Origin: Xanthoparmelia taractica
Lineage: Eukaryota > Ascomycota > Lecanoromycetes > Lecanorales > Parmeliaceae
NCBI GenBank assembly: GCA_033085395.1
Contig: JANQBS010000214.1
Span: forward strand, 1 to 64,000
DNA: 64,000 nt
Reading direction: 5' to 3'
Shown here piece by piece: positions 1-10,822 of this stretch (positions are counted from its first letter, which is position 1; each line of letters starts with the position of its first letter). The notes below the pieces were generated by a model, which was given only the letters and a program-made list of their open reading frames with translations, ran no database searches and was not told where the DNA came from. The position numbers and the translations under genes are program-made.

Positions 1-329
1 TATTTTCGCTTTAATTAAAATATTTATTAAAGATAAAATAATAAATAAAATCGCTATCGCTTCGACGAGAATTATAAAGAAATTTAAATTACGTAGCATA
101 TTATTATATACTCGTAACTTAATTAACTCTTATTTTAACTCTAGCCGATAATTTTCTATTTTAATATTCTTAAAACGTTTCTCTAAAATTATTTAATTCT
201 CTAAAATAAATTCTTAAAAATTAATATTAAAGTTACGTTGCTTTAAGATATATTTATTTCGATTGAATAAAGAAATCGATATCGTAGCGACGATAAGTCT
301 CTTTCTTTAAAAGATAGAGAAATTAGAAC

Positions 330-597
330 TATAAGAAATTAATTCGCTAACGCTTAGCAAGCGATCTTAATCAATATAAGAGACGTATAATCGATACGAT
401 AGTAATTTCTTTATTAGATACTAAGTTCTAATAGAACTAATTTCTAAGAAATATAAAAATTCTAAGATATGCGAAGAGAATATATAATCGCCAAGGCCTC
501 GCTAAGGCCTTAGATTATAGACCCCGCTATGACCTCGCAATAGACTCTAAACTTATAAGTAGTCGGCGCTAATACGCATGCAGCGCTAGGCCTAACA
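330..597 (-). repeat. LTR-like sequence, copy 1 (inverted)
   Basis: On the minus strand this 268-bp unit starts TGTTAGG at 597 and ends near 330. It matches the plus-strand unit at 2216-2766 along its whole length once the MITE inserted there is removed. The differences are mostly transitions. The palindrome-like core aggccttagcgaggcctt is shared. The TG start is intact here, while the CA end has become TA by a C-to-T type change. The flanking five bases (agaac and aagct) do not match, so no target duplication is visible. No polypurine tract borders it, so it is a solo or 5' LTR rather than a 3' LTR. Confidence 0.75.
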
Positions 598-2215
598 AAG
601 CTCGTCTATTTGATATTACTCTTATTAGAGATGACTTCTTTTAACTTCGTCTTATAGACGTTTATATTATCTATTTTCTCTTAAAGAAGCTTATTGCGAT
701 TCTTAAGCTTTTTAACGCGCTTATACGTTATCTCGAGTTTCTTCTTCGCGATCTAAAGATCGCGTTAAAAATTCGTAATAATAATAATCGCTTAACTATT
801 AATAGTTATAATTAAACTCTATTTCTTATAAAATTAAGTAATCTTATAATTAATATATGTTTAATTATAACGTATTAATATTAAAATTTTAAGAACTTAA
901 TAAACTCGATAAAGAGCTTTTTTAATCTTTCTATAAAGAAAAGATAAAATTTTTATATAATTTTAAAATTTTTTTTTTAGCGCTCTTATAATAAGAATAA
1001 AATAAAAATTTATTTTTAATATAATTATTATAGAAATTAATAAAATATCGATAATAAGAAAGAGTAGGTATTATCTTATGTTAATATGCGATAACGAAGC
1101 GTTAAGAGACTTACTTTTATTATTATTATTATTATATAAGCTATTTAAAGTATTAATATATATTAATATTAGCGTAACGATAAAGAAGTTTAATAATATT
1201 TATAATAAAGAGAGATAAAAGAAATCGTAATAATAAGAGTTAATTAATAATACGTTAATATTTATATATTTAAGAATAATATTATAGCGCTAGAGTAAGA
1301 ACTTATAAAGAATATATTAAATATTATAAAGAAGAGAAAAGTTTTAGAAAAGCGAAGATAAATTTATTAATATTAAAAGACGCTAATAATTATTATCTAT
1401 AACTTTATCGTCGATATATTGTCGATAAAGTTTTTTTAATAATTCTAATTAATCGAATCGCTATATTATTAATATCACTATTAATAAAATAATAAATTAG
1501 CTTTACGCTCTTCTATTATAGAAGTTAAAATAATCTTATAAAAAGACGTAGAAGCGTGATTATTAATTATTTAATAATAGCTCGCTAAGAATTAAAGTAA
1601 ATAACGTATAATATATATATTTTAGAATAGTAATAGTATACGCTATAGAAACGATATCGCGTGTAGAAGAACTTCTTCTACGCGTCTACGAAAAGAATTA
1701 GAAAAATTCTTTAATAAATTATTAATAATATATATTATTTGCTATAAATATATTAATCTTATATTATAGAGACGATAGCGTATTAAAAGAACTCTTTTTT
1801 CTTATTATTTAAAGGGATTGAGATTTTTTAATAAGTCTTCTACGTATACTTAGCGATTATATTACTACTAGTTTATAAATAGTAGAACTAGTTATAATAT
1901 ATCGAGTTAAGTATTAATACTCGAAGAGTACTATTAAGATTATTATATTATAAAAAAATTTATACTACGTGTTAAGATTAATATAGTAAAACCGAGTTAA
2001 TTATAATTAGTAAATATTATATATATAATAGTATTAACGCGCGTCTATAGCGCGTATCTTTTACTATTAATAATAAAAGTTAGCATTATAAAAGCGACGT
2101 TATTTACGAGTACTTTTTCTTATTTTTCACGAGATTTAAAGATTTTTTATATTACGTAATAAAGATATTATACTAAATAGCACCTAGAAAATTAAGATCT
2201 AAAGAGGGAGATAAT

Positions 2216-2766
2216 TATTAGGTCTAGCGCTATATACGTATTAACGTCGATTACTTATGAGTTTAGAGTCTATTATAAGATTATAGCGAGATTTATAACC
2301 TAAGGCCTTAGCGAGGCCTTGGCGATTATATATCTTCTTCGCATATTCTAGGGTTTTCGTGTTTCTTAGAAATTAGTTCTACTAGGACTTAGTACCTAAT
2401 AAAGGAATCACCATCGTATTGACTATACGGGTCGGAAAGGTGTGGTATATTTGATAGTATGGGACCAGTTTTTCGAATATCATACCGAAAGATATAGGAT
2501 ATCTCATACTTCCATTGGGTTTTAATAAATATATTACGTGATATTTTTTTATATTCTAAAAATACGTAAAAAGCTTAAGCGAACGCTTATGTAATTATAA
2601 AATTCTATAAATAGATTAAAAAGATATAATTTTTTAAAAAAAGTTGAAAAAAAGTTAAAAACGACTATGTTCAACAGATACCACACCTTTCCGACCCGTA
2701 ATTAACTATACGTCTCTTATATTAATTAGGGCCGCTTGCTAAGCGCCAGCGAATCAACCCCTTACA
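2216..2766 (+). repeat. LTR-like sequence, copy 2, interrupted by a MITE
   Basis: The unit begins TATTAGG (TGTTAGG before RIP) at 2216 and ends CTTACA at 2766. Removing the 275-bp insert and one 8-bp target repeat leaves 268 bp, exactly the length of copy 1. A purine-rich stretch, aaagagggagataat, lies directly upstream at 2201-2215. This is where a polypurine tract sits before a 3' LTR, so this is probably the 3' LTR of a plus-oriented Copia- or Gypsy-type element whose body is at the left. It lies in opposite orientation to copy 1, so the two cannot be the LTR pair of one intact element. Confidence 0.75.
2426..2700. mobile_element. MITE with 23-bp TIRs and 8-bp TSD (hAT-like)
   Basis: The 275-bp insert has perfect 23-bp terminal inverted repeats at 2426-2448 and 2678-2700, starting tacgggtcggaaaggtgtgg. 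It is flanked by attgacta (2418-2425) and attaacta (2701-2708), an 8-bp target duplication with one transition. Copy 1 of the LTR at 330-597 serves as the empty site, because the same position there is uninterrupted. An 8-bp duplication fits the hAT superfamily. No transposase is encoded, so movement must have been in trans. Confidence 0.85.
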
Positions 2767-3370
2767 ATAATATTAAGTCTTACTTCTTTAGAAGTCTAGC
2801 TTTCTACTCTTATAATTTTATTTATATATTTATTTAATATCTTTTAAGAATTTATTTAAGTCTTTTTTTTTTTTTTTTTAAAGATCTTAAAATTCTTTAA
2901 TTTTCGTTTATTTTATTACTAATATAAATTTTTACTTAGATATAAAGACGATTAATTCTATAAATATTAACTTCGCTAAAAAATTCTTTAGAGAACTTAT
3001 TAAAAAAAAATTTTTATAATAAAGAATTTTTATTATTTAAGCTTAAGTTTAGAATACTTATTAAGATCTTCTTTAGAGATCTAATATATATTATCTTTAT
3101 ATTTCTCTAAAAGAATAATACGTTAATAAATAAATTAAATATATATTAATAATAATAATAGTATCTCGAATACTAGTATAAATAAATAAAGATTCGAATA
3201 AATATAAAGATATAAATAGATAATTAAAAAAGCTCGACTAAGTTCTTTTAAGAGAGTAAAAAGAGATAGATATCTTTTACTATAATAAACAATAAATATT
3301 CTTAAATATATATAATAATTCTTTTTTCTTAATACTATCTAATAATCTAAGAAGGCGTAAAGTCTTAGAA

Positions 3371-5244
3371 GCAGCTAATCTACTTGCAGACTAGCTTACG
3401 AAAGCAGAGTAACTTCCCCCCTTCAACGTTACATGGATATCTTGGGCTAGAAGGCGTTGACCAGTACTAACATACAGCTTGAATAGATCAAGTTGCCCGA
3501 TCTCTGGCACTTAATCCAAAATTTGGTCTTTCCTGTCAGCACCGAGACCATATGCGGTTCGTATATTCTTTCACTCAACCCGACTTTAACCCAGGATTTT
3601 GGGGGCGTTTGATCGAACCTTCCCTACATTGATAAAAGGGTTTTCCGCGATGGTTAGCTCCTAGGGCATACAAAGGATGCGACAAGATGCTTAATAGCAT
3701 CAAAAGGTGCCACAAATTCGCAAACAAACATTTCGACGTCTTCAACACTAAGCCCGATCAGCCGGATTGGGATCCAACTTTTGGTTCCGAATCCATCGCG
3801 ACAAGGCAAACTTTCCTGCGGGAAATCGAGATCATGGACGCCGATGGCCGCCCGCTGAAGACTTAGCACTTCTCTTCGCGTGAGTGCATCTATGAGATCC
3901 GGAAAAGAAAACGGCGTGTTGGACAACCTTCAACGTCTTCGCGCGTCCCCATCTCTTATCCCGCGTCCGCGATATCGCCCACTCAGCCCACGAGACCAGG
4001 AGCCGAGAAATCAAGAGTTCGTCAAGCTCGGCACCGACCCATCGCTCCAGTCCCTCCTCGCAGAAAACAACAAGACTACGAGTCCTCGGCCTCCCTCTTA
4101 GTAACAATCTCCAGTCGACGGAGACTTCCAGCCAGGCCAGTGGTCTATCAAATCATTGCCACACCGTCTCTTGTCTGAGGAAATGAACAACGATATCTGC
4201 AACGCCGCGGCGTACAGAAGAAGATACTCCTTCATTCCCCCAATGAGTTCCGGGATGAACGATTCCCATTCCCAGTGTATCCCTTAAGCCCAATACTGTT
4301 GGAATTCAGCATCTCAGCCCTATTATGGCTTGGCATGGACCATAAGTAGCACTCAACTCCATAGAATAACAATCAAGCCGTCATCAAATTCCATCAAATA
4401 CCAGGCCCCTGCGCCCAACCCCCCCCCTCCCCCAGTACCTTCTGTTCCAGCAAGCAAGAGCCAGCTGCAGAAAAGAAAAAAAAAAGCCACCGACCGAGCC
4501 AACAAAGGCTCTACCTAAATGGTGCCTATATTCCCCCTCTCGGCGGCGGCCCGGGCATCTGTCCTGGTGGCATGGCAAGAGGTCAAATATCTGCACCGCT
4601 GCGAAAGCTGGCTTTGAGGTAGGATATAGGACTTCGGATATCGAGAGGATGGGAAACTAGGATGGACTGGAGACGGCGTATTTCCCGCTAGGGAGTTTTG
4701 CTGCCAAAGGACAAGGTTCTTTTTAGAATTGGGTGGAGTTTATAGTATTAGATACGAGGTGAGAAACTAGAACTTCACATCATTGATGCATTCGAGCTCA
4801 GAACCACTCCGAGAATTACCAGTCCCTTCCCTCTCCTCTACTCCTAGCATACTTTCCCACTTTCCTACCCGCTAGGAATCATCACTCACTCACTCACGAG
4901 CACATCCTATCCCTTCATCACACAAAGGGCACAGGAGTGATATACATAAAACATTTCAGCAAAGCAACCAAGCCATCGGACAACGACAGACATCCTTAGC
5001 TAAAGAGAAAGTGTGACAGAACTCAGCTGCGTAGCGCGTTGTGGCAGCTACGTATATCTTGGGCGCGAATACCTTAGGTACTGGTACGCGTGCGCCACGG
5101 AGTAAGAGCGTACGCGCCGTCCTGGCCCGGTAGTGGCAATCTTTATAAGAGAATTTGGGAGGCAAGCAGAACGTACGAGATCATGGGGAGATGAAAAGAG
5201 CAGCTGCTCAGAAAGTGCTTTGAGTTGGAAAGATTGATACTACC
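3371..5244. other. Intergenic stretch, no supported gene
   Basis: Composition is normal. Only short overlapping frames without recognisable domains are present (for example 3654-3926 on the minus strand, which lacks an ATG start). Simple-sequence patches include a C-rich stretch near 4418-4436 and a short CTCA repeat near 4884. The right end is the 3' flank of the NSRP1-like gene. Confidence 0.5.
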
Positions 5245-6330
5245 TCATGGCGAACCGAAGCCCAGAAGCTCATCCTCCAGTTTCCGGCTCTTGGATGCAC
5301 GATCTGCTTCGTCGTCGCTACTGTCATCAGCGCCGTGCTTACCAAGCAGCTGCTCCTCGAAATTCCGCGTCTCTCTCTCTCTCGCTGATGTTCTACCACC
5401 ACGTCCCCCTCCTGGTCCGCTCCCCTTGGATCTAGGATCTTGCGGAGGTTTTGGCTTAGGTGCAGACGCAGCATTAAGCCCGGCGCTGAGCAGCTGCCTC
5501 TTATCAACGACCTGGCCCTCCTCATTGACGACAGCGCCCTTTTCCTTCGCAAGCTCCGCCTCGCTCTTTCCCTTCGTCACCTCCTCCTGCTTCCCATCGA
5601 CCTTATCACTCCTGCCCCTGCCCTCCTCCACAGCTTTCATAACCTCCTTATGCTTCTGCTCATCTATCTCCAACAGATTCTTATACAGCGCCTTCATCCC
5701 CCCACCCTCCCTCCTCTTTCTCTCATCTGCTTCTCTCTCCTTGATCACTTCCTCCTCCTCCAACCTTCTCATCTCCTCCTGCTGCCGCTTATAAGCGCCC
5801 GTTACAAATTTCTCCTTATCCGCAAACTCATCGCCCTCGAGCTCCCGCTCCTTCGCCAGCATCTTCTCTTTCGCGCGCAGCTGGTCGCGCTTACGGACTT
5901 CAGCGGCTGCGAGGAGATTGCCCATGTATTTGGGTTTCTTCTCAATGTCAGCGGTGGTGGAAGAGGAGGCAGATTTGACGTGTAGGGAGTCGTAGACGCC
6001 GTCGTAGTCGTAGATGTTGGGGTCGAGGTCTTGCGCAGATTTGGAGTGCTTGTTGGTAGAGTGGTTGGTAGAGAGGTCGCCATATTGGGAGATCTTTGGC
6101 GGTTTCGAGGGCCGTGAGGAAAAGGCTGTAGAGGTGGGTTTTGATGATTTGGATTTGGAGGAGGGTTGAAGACCGCCTAGGGTGGATATGGATTCCGGTG
6201 CATCTTCGTCGTCGGGCCCATCTTCGGGACCAGAGTCGTCGTCGAAGATTGTCTTCCGCTTTGCTGGTGGCGGTCTCTGACCTAATAGAGGTTTCTTCGT
6301 TATATTGAGACCGTAAGATAATTTTGACAT
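5245..6330 (-). CDS. Nuclear speckle splicing regulatory protein 1-like (CCDC55 family)
   Basis: Single-exon 361-aa protein starting at an ATG at 6328-6330. It opens MSKLSYGLN and KKPLLG, followed by a short acidic patch (IFDDDSG) and a Ser/Lys-rich linker. The conserved core at about residues 105-215 contains YDYDGVYDS, KKPKYMGNLL and a long charged helix rich in K, E and R. This arrangement is that of the NSRP1/CCDC55 (DUF2040) family, nuclear coiled-coil proteins linked to alternative splicing. The C-terminal half is low complexity, with a Gly/Arg patch and acidic DDSSDDEAD. It is divergent from the next gene, about 210 bp away, so the two may share a promoter. Family assignment is firm; function in this fungus is inferred. 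Confidence 0.88.
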   Translation of the reverse strand: MSKLSYGLNITKKPLLGQRPPPAKRKTIFDDDSGPEDGPDDEDAPESISTLGGLQPSSKSKSSKPTSTAFSSRPSKPPKISQYGDLSTNHSTNKHSKSAQDLDPNIYDYDGVYDSLHVKSASSSTTADIEKKPKYMGNLLAAAEVRKRDQLRAKEKMLAKERELEGDEFADKEKFVTGAYKRQQEEMRRLEEEEVIKEREADERKRREGGGMKALYKNLLEIDEQKHKEVMKAVEEGRGRSDKVDGKQEEVTKGKSEAELAKEKGAVVNEEGQVVDKRQLLSAGLNAASAPKPKPPQDPRSKGSGPGGGRGGRTSARERETRNFEEQLLGKHGADDSSDDEADRASKSRKLEDELLGFGSP

Positions 6331-6540
6331 TATGTTCGTGCTTGGTAGAGTCTAAAAGAGAAGAATTGAGCAAGAGGAGTGAAGTCGAGATTCGAGGTTC
6401 CCAATCAGGCAACTGCAGCCGAAGCGGCTTTATATCACTTTTACATTCGCAACAGCACATATCTTGCAACATCGACATGGGTGACATCGAAAATTGTTCA
6501 TAAACCATCTAACAATCCACTCCACCCCACTCCCCTCACC

Positions 6541-7515
6541 ATGGCCTCACCGCCCGACAAACCCTCCAACCCCCCTCCCACCTCCTCCAACCCCACCAAA
6601 CCCTTCCGCTTCAAACGCCCACGATCCCCATCTCCCACCCCCTCCGACACCCCCCGCAAACGCCCTTCCCTCTCCCCCTCTTCCTCCCTCCCCTACAACA
6701 CCCACCGTCACCGTCACCATCACCGCCATAACCGCCATCACCGCTCCAAACGCCCTCCACAAACCCCACCCGACACCCCCTCCTCCGACCCCCAAAAAAC
6801 CCAATCCCAATACCTAGACCCGGACGCCGCATTCCGCGAATCCCTCTTCGACGCCCTCGCCGACGACGAAGGCGCCGCATTCTGGCAAGGCGTCTACGGC
6901 CAACCGATCCACACCTACTCGCCCTACTACCAGTATCCTACCTCTACTACATCCCCTCACGGAGGCGACGTTCCGGATGATGACGATCCCGAGAAACCGA
7001 AACTGGAGCGCATGGACGACGAAGAGTACACCGCCTACGTGCGAGCCAAGATGTGGGAGAGGAGCCACGAGCACATTATCCAAGAGCGGGCGCGGAGGGA
7101 GGAGGAGCGGAAGCGGAGAAGAGCGGAGGAGGAGGAAGGGAGGAAGTGGCGGGTTGGGGTTGAGAAGGCGCTGGGGAGGGGGGAGGAGAGGAGGAAGAGG
7201 AATAGATGGAGGGGGGTTTGGGAGGGGTATCTTGCTGGGTGGGAGGACGGGAAAGGGAGGATCGTCTGGCCGGTTGAGGGCGGGAAGATGGGGGATGTGG
7301 GGAGTGGAGAGGTTGAGAGGTTCTTTAGGGGTGTAGGGGGGGTTGGGGGTGTGGATTTGGGGGATCTGCTTAAGAAGGAGAGGGTACGGTGGCATCCGGA
7401 TAAGATGCAGCAGGGGGCTGGGGAGAGGGGCGTTGATGGGAGAACCATGAAGATGGTTACGGCGGTGTTTCAGGTTGTTGATCGGTTGTGGACTGAGATG
7501 CGGGAGAGAGCTTAG
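6541..7515 (+). CDS. NFKBIL1-like protein with C-terminal J-like segment
   Basis: Predicted 324 aa from the ATG at 6541; the frame stays open upstream but has no earlier ATG. The N-terminal third is Pro/Ser/Arg-rich with a His-rich run (RHRHHHRHNRHHRS). Then come a short conserved block (FRESLFDALADDEG) and a strongly charged Arg/Glu helix. The C-terminus, about residues 270-324, reads ERVRWHPDKM followed by a helix, the degenerate J-type motif seen at the end of NF-kappa-B inhibitor-like protein 1 homologues. The human relative is linked to mRNA processing. The 3' end is convergent with the PKA gene. Domain identity is moderately sure, role unknown. Confidence 0.7.
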   Translation: MASPPDKPSNPPPTSSNPTKPFRFKRPRSPSPTPSDTPRKRPSLSPSSSLPYNTHRHRHHHRHNRHHRSKRPPQTPPDTPSSDPQKTQSQYLDPDAAFRESLFDALADDEGAAFWQGVYGQPIHTYSPYYQYPTSTTSPHGGDVPDDDDPEKPKLERMDDEEYTAYVRAKMWERSHEHIIQERARREEERKRRRAEEEEGRKWRVGVEKALGRGEERRKRNRWRGVWEGYLAGWEDGKGRIVWPVEGGKMGDVGSGEVERFFRGVGGVGGVDLGDLLKKERVRWHPDKMQQGAGERGVDGRTMKMVTAVFQVVDRLWTEMRERA

Positions 7516-8019
7516 ATACCCTCGATGCAAAACCATCTTCTTTTGACTTCACCGCATTCGATCATGTCCCTGTTCGCAGCAATGCATATGTGTAATCATG
7601 TAGACGATATTAGCAGTGGGATCGGTAAGGAGTCCGCATGCTGGACTCGAATAGAAGGGCTACAAATGTCTTCTCTCGACAAGGATGGGCCTGCAAGCTC
7701 TGCAAGCTAGATTGCAAATATTTCTCGACTCGGCCACCATTGCTGAGATCAAGTAGACATTTTCCAAAGCGTTTGCTACGTGTCTTAGGTAGGATTCGCA
7801 TTCGTAATAATAATAGGCCAAGCCAACTGGGTATTCAAGAATGCAAAGGAAAGCAGATCCGATTCCTGATAATCCAGAGGTTCAAAACGTCGTTCCGCTG
7901 ATCAGTGTCATTTGGCTTTTTTTAGATTCATCGTCGTCTTGTTGTCGTTTCCATCGGCCGTGGAGGTACGCCACTTGCGTCGATCGATAACGGAGTAGCT
8001 TCACCACATTTACTGAAGC
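7516..8019. other. Shared 3' region of convergent genes
   Basis: This 504-bp stretch lies between the stop codons of the NFKBIL1-like gene (plus) and the PKA gene (minus). It holds only short frames and presumably both 3' UTRs and polyadenylation regions. Nothing else is apparent. Confidence 0.5.
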
Positions 8020-9580
8020 TTAGAAGTCCTTGAAGAGATAGCCGTGCCTGCGGCAATGTCAGTAACCGTATAGTTCGCAAAGACCATGTGACGTACGGAT
8101 CCGGAGCTTTCTCTCCGTATTTTTCCGTCTCTTCTGGATACTTGTCGAACTGACTCGCATCACCCACTCCGCCTTGGACAGGGGGTACATAGGGAGCGTC
8201 GATGTCTTTCTTCGCTAGCCGGTCCCATGTCACCTCTGCGAACCAAGCATGGTTCATGACATCTTTTGAGCCACCGTGCAAATTCCCAAGCCGCTTGGTG
8301 AGGTCGGGGGTAATGAGTCGCTGCAGAAGGTCTTGTGCATCTGGGTGTATGTATGGAGGATACTTCACCTTGCCTCTCAGGATGTTCTCGTAGATCTTCA
8401 TTGGCGAGCCTCCGTCCCAGAAAGGTGTAAATCCGCAGAGCATTTCGAATATCAGTATTCCAAGAGACCACCTAGGAACGTGTCAGAGAGTGTTGTTGGC
8501 GCCAGGTAATGGGCCACATACCAATCTACCGATTTGTTGTACCCTTTCGAAGCTACTACCTCAGGCGCAAGGTAATCCGGTGTGCCGCAAAGCGTCCAGG
8601 TAATGTCTGGTACCTCCTTGGCAAACCCGAAATCCGTGATCTTCAGGTGGCCATGCCTGTCTAGTAGTAGATTCTCGGGCTTCAGGTCTCGGTATATAAT
8701 CCCTTGAGCATGGAGATAATCAAGGGCAAGAGTGACTTCGGCCGCATAAAACTTGGCCACTGGGTTTGGGAAACGCTTTGCTTGGCGTGAGTAAAGGTAT
8801 TCTATAAGGGTGTATGACTGGTAGTAATATTCGAAATAATCAAGCTCACTGACCTGCGACTTGCGCAAAAGACTGAAAAGCTCTCCTCCTTCAACAAAAT
8901 CCATGACCATGTAAAGATTTTTGGAGTCCTGAAAGGTTCCCCATAGCGTCACCAAGAAGGCGTGCTTCACCTTCTGTAACATCCTCCTTTCATCGTTGGT
9001 GTGCTCCACTTGCTTCATCTTCACCACCTGTGCCTTTTTAAGAACCTTGACAGCATAGAAGCGTTGGTTATGATTAGACTGCACCAGATGCACTCGCCCG
9101 AAGCTTCCTGTGCCCAACGTTCTCTTCAGTGTGAAGTCTGTCAGGGAATACTTTCCTTTTGTGGTGCGCGAGGTGGCGGTCTGGGAGGAGGTTGCCGTCG
9201 AGGTTGTAGAGACTGGCCTTATGCTCGATCCATTGGTCTGTGTTTCAGCTTGCGACAACAGTGAGCCATCATTCTGTAAAGGCTGTCAGTCGATCCGCAT
9301 CCCATTGCGTTTTCCGTTGGGACCATACTACCGAGGTTTCTTGCCCTCCACTTCGTGGGGCCGAGGTAAGCTGTGAAGTTGTATGACTTGCAAGCATGGT
9401 CTCGGCTCCTTTGTTAGAGCTGTTGGTCGAACTCAAGGTATTGGCCGAAGCTGAGGTAAGTGAGCCCCTGTGGCCGCCGGCCGAAGTGGGGGTCACGGGG
9501 GAGCTCTCGATGGGTGATGTTGGGGAATTTGGATCATGCTCCTTCGTCTTCTTCTTTTTGAGAAATCCAAGAGTCGGCAT
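8020..9580 (-). CDS. cAMP-dependent protein kinase catalytic subunit
   Basis: Five exons: 9580-9332, 9273-8854, 8775-8522, 8471-8097 and 8047-8020. They join to 1326 nt, 441 aa. The N-terminus is a long Ser/Thr-rich extension beginning MPTLGFLKKKKTKEHD. The AGC kinase domain follows: GTGSFGRVHLV glycine loop, YAVKVLKK catalytic Lys, YRDLKPENLL catalytic loop, DFGFAKEV, activation loop TWTLCGTPDYLAPE, then VDWWSLG. The C-tail ends DPHGYLFKDF, the FxxF-like hydrophobic end of PKA catalytic subunits; it is read only when the 49-nt last intron is removed. The kinase responds to cAMP through release from its regulatory subunit. Introns are 49-78 nt. Whether it is the main or second PKA isoform of the species cannot be told. 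Confidence 0.95.
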
Positions 9581-10822
9581 GAGAGCTTCGGTGAGGTGGA
9601 GCTAATGTAATAGTGACGGGAACGTGAGGTGCCAGCAAGGTACCGAGATGAAAGGGTTGCTGGTAGCTAGTTCCGGGATACCAGTGTGCTGAGAATAGAC
9701 ACGATATCAAGGCATGTATGGAGCGCAATTGGTGCTCCAATCCAGGAAGTCCTGCTAGCGGATCGAACTGTTCAAGTGTCCGTCCTGGATGTGGTTTATG
9801 CGGGTCAGACGCTTATGTTGTTGTTGAGATGGTGCTAGGACCTCTGTTGGTCAAGGAGGGACATGGAATGGGGGAGAAAGGGCACGGGTTCCAATTGGCG
9901 CATACACCCTCCACCCTTTAATCAATGGGCTCCAAATTGACTGTAACTGCTATTCGGCCTGATGGAGTAATAATAGGAGAATTGTAGGCGTTGATAAGGA
10001 AGAAGAGGTTGCAAGATTAATGATGATTGGGGGGCTTTGTCGAGTCTCCCCAAGAAGGAGGGGAATGTGGCTACCTTACTTTAGTTTGATAGCGGTTATA
10101 CGTCGCAGGTTTTGCCGACCCCTTGAAATCAGTAAGCCCCCGCTCGTTGCGCGACATTTCTCAACGTCGTCTCTGAAATATGATTGTGATGCTGAGCTCA
10201 AGAAACATCATTGTGATCAGGGGATATTGATGGACTATTTGACTCAAGTCTAATGGAATAAATTGACTCACCCATCTTCTTCTGTGGAACGCCAGTGGCT
10301 GCAGGAACCGTCCTAAATGGCTGACGGCGAACTCCTGATTGTAAGCCAGGTGGATTGACGGATGTGTGCGTTCGATATTGCTGAGGCTTGAAAGCGAAAG
10401 GACTGAAGACAAAGCGAGGTCTGTGTTTCAAGTTGGGTATAATCAAAGGGACATTGAGAAGATGGACCTGCATCGATCAAATATTGAATATTGTCGACTA
10501 TTAGGCCACGTGAGAATAGATTTACTGAAGTATGTGAATATCAAGGCTTTGGCGCCGGGGTGGCGTAGCTGAATTCTCCAGTTGTCCCAAGATTCACTAC
10601 TTCTCCCGGTCACTGATGCAAAGGTGTCTACGATTGATGGTGTATCTTGCATAAGGGTATCTATAGGTCATTCATTTTTACCGCCATCCTCGAGCCACCC
10701 ATGCTCTCACTGTGCAGATCGAACGCCGTGCCCAGTGCAAAAACCCCAAAGTGATCTTATTCCACAGTTCCAGATCCTCCGGATATTGAAACAAGAAACA
10801 ATTGACTATCTGCGTCCTTAGC
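9581..10822. other. Long upstream region of the PKA gene, no gene seen
   Basis: About 1.2 kb between the PKA start and the stop of the ZIP transporter, both on the minus strand. Only short frames without domain signals occur. It probably holds the PKA promoter and a long 5' UTR, together with the 3' UTR of the transporter. Long 5' leaders are common for fungal signalling kinases, but none is demonstrated here. Confidence 0.4.

Larger units (their letters stand above)
1..3370. repeat. AT-rich, RIP-degraded transposon block
   Basis: Base composition is strikingly A/T over the whole stretch and no long open frame survives. Where two copies of the same sequence can be compared (330-597 against 2216-2766), nearly all differences are C/T or G/A transitions, as expected of repeat-induced point mutation in ascomycetes. 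The internal part between the two LTR-like copies (598-2215) is probably the ruined body of an LTR retrotransposon. 2767-3370 is more of the same material. Normal base composition returns near 3370. The block continues off the left edge of the window. Confidence 0.9.

Noticed and set aside
2426..2702. Tc1/mariner origin of the MITE with TA duplication
   Set aside because: The empty-site comparison supports an 8-bp duplication. A TA-only model would leave an unexplained tandem repeat.
330..2766. The two LTR-like units as terminal inverted repeats of one DNA transposon
   Set aside because: Each unit has its own TG..CA type borders, and one is preceded by a polypurine tract, which fits LTRs better. 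Not fully excluded.
3654..4107. Overlapping 90- and 91-codon minus-strand frames
   Set aside because: The first has no ATG start, neither shows a domain, and no splice model joined them to anything.
5225..5985. Long plus-strand frames rich in Ser and Leu
   Set aside because: They are antisense shadows of the charged NSRP1-like coding sequence.
6547..7536. Minus-strand Gly/Val/Pro-rich frames
   Set aside because: Antisense to the low-complexity NFKBIL1-like gene, with no domain.
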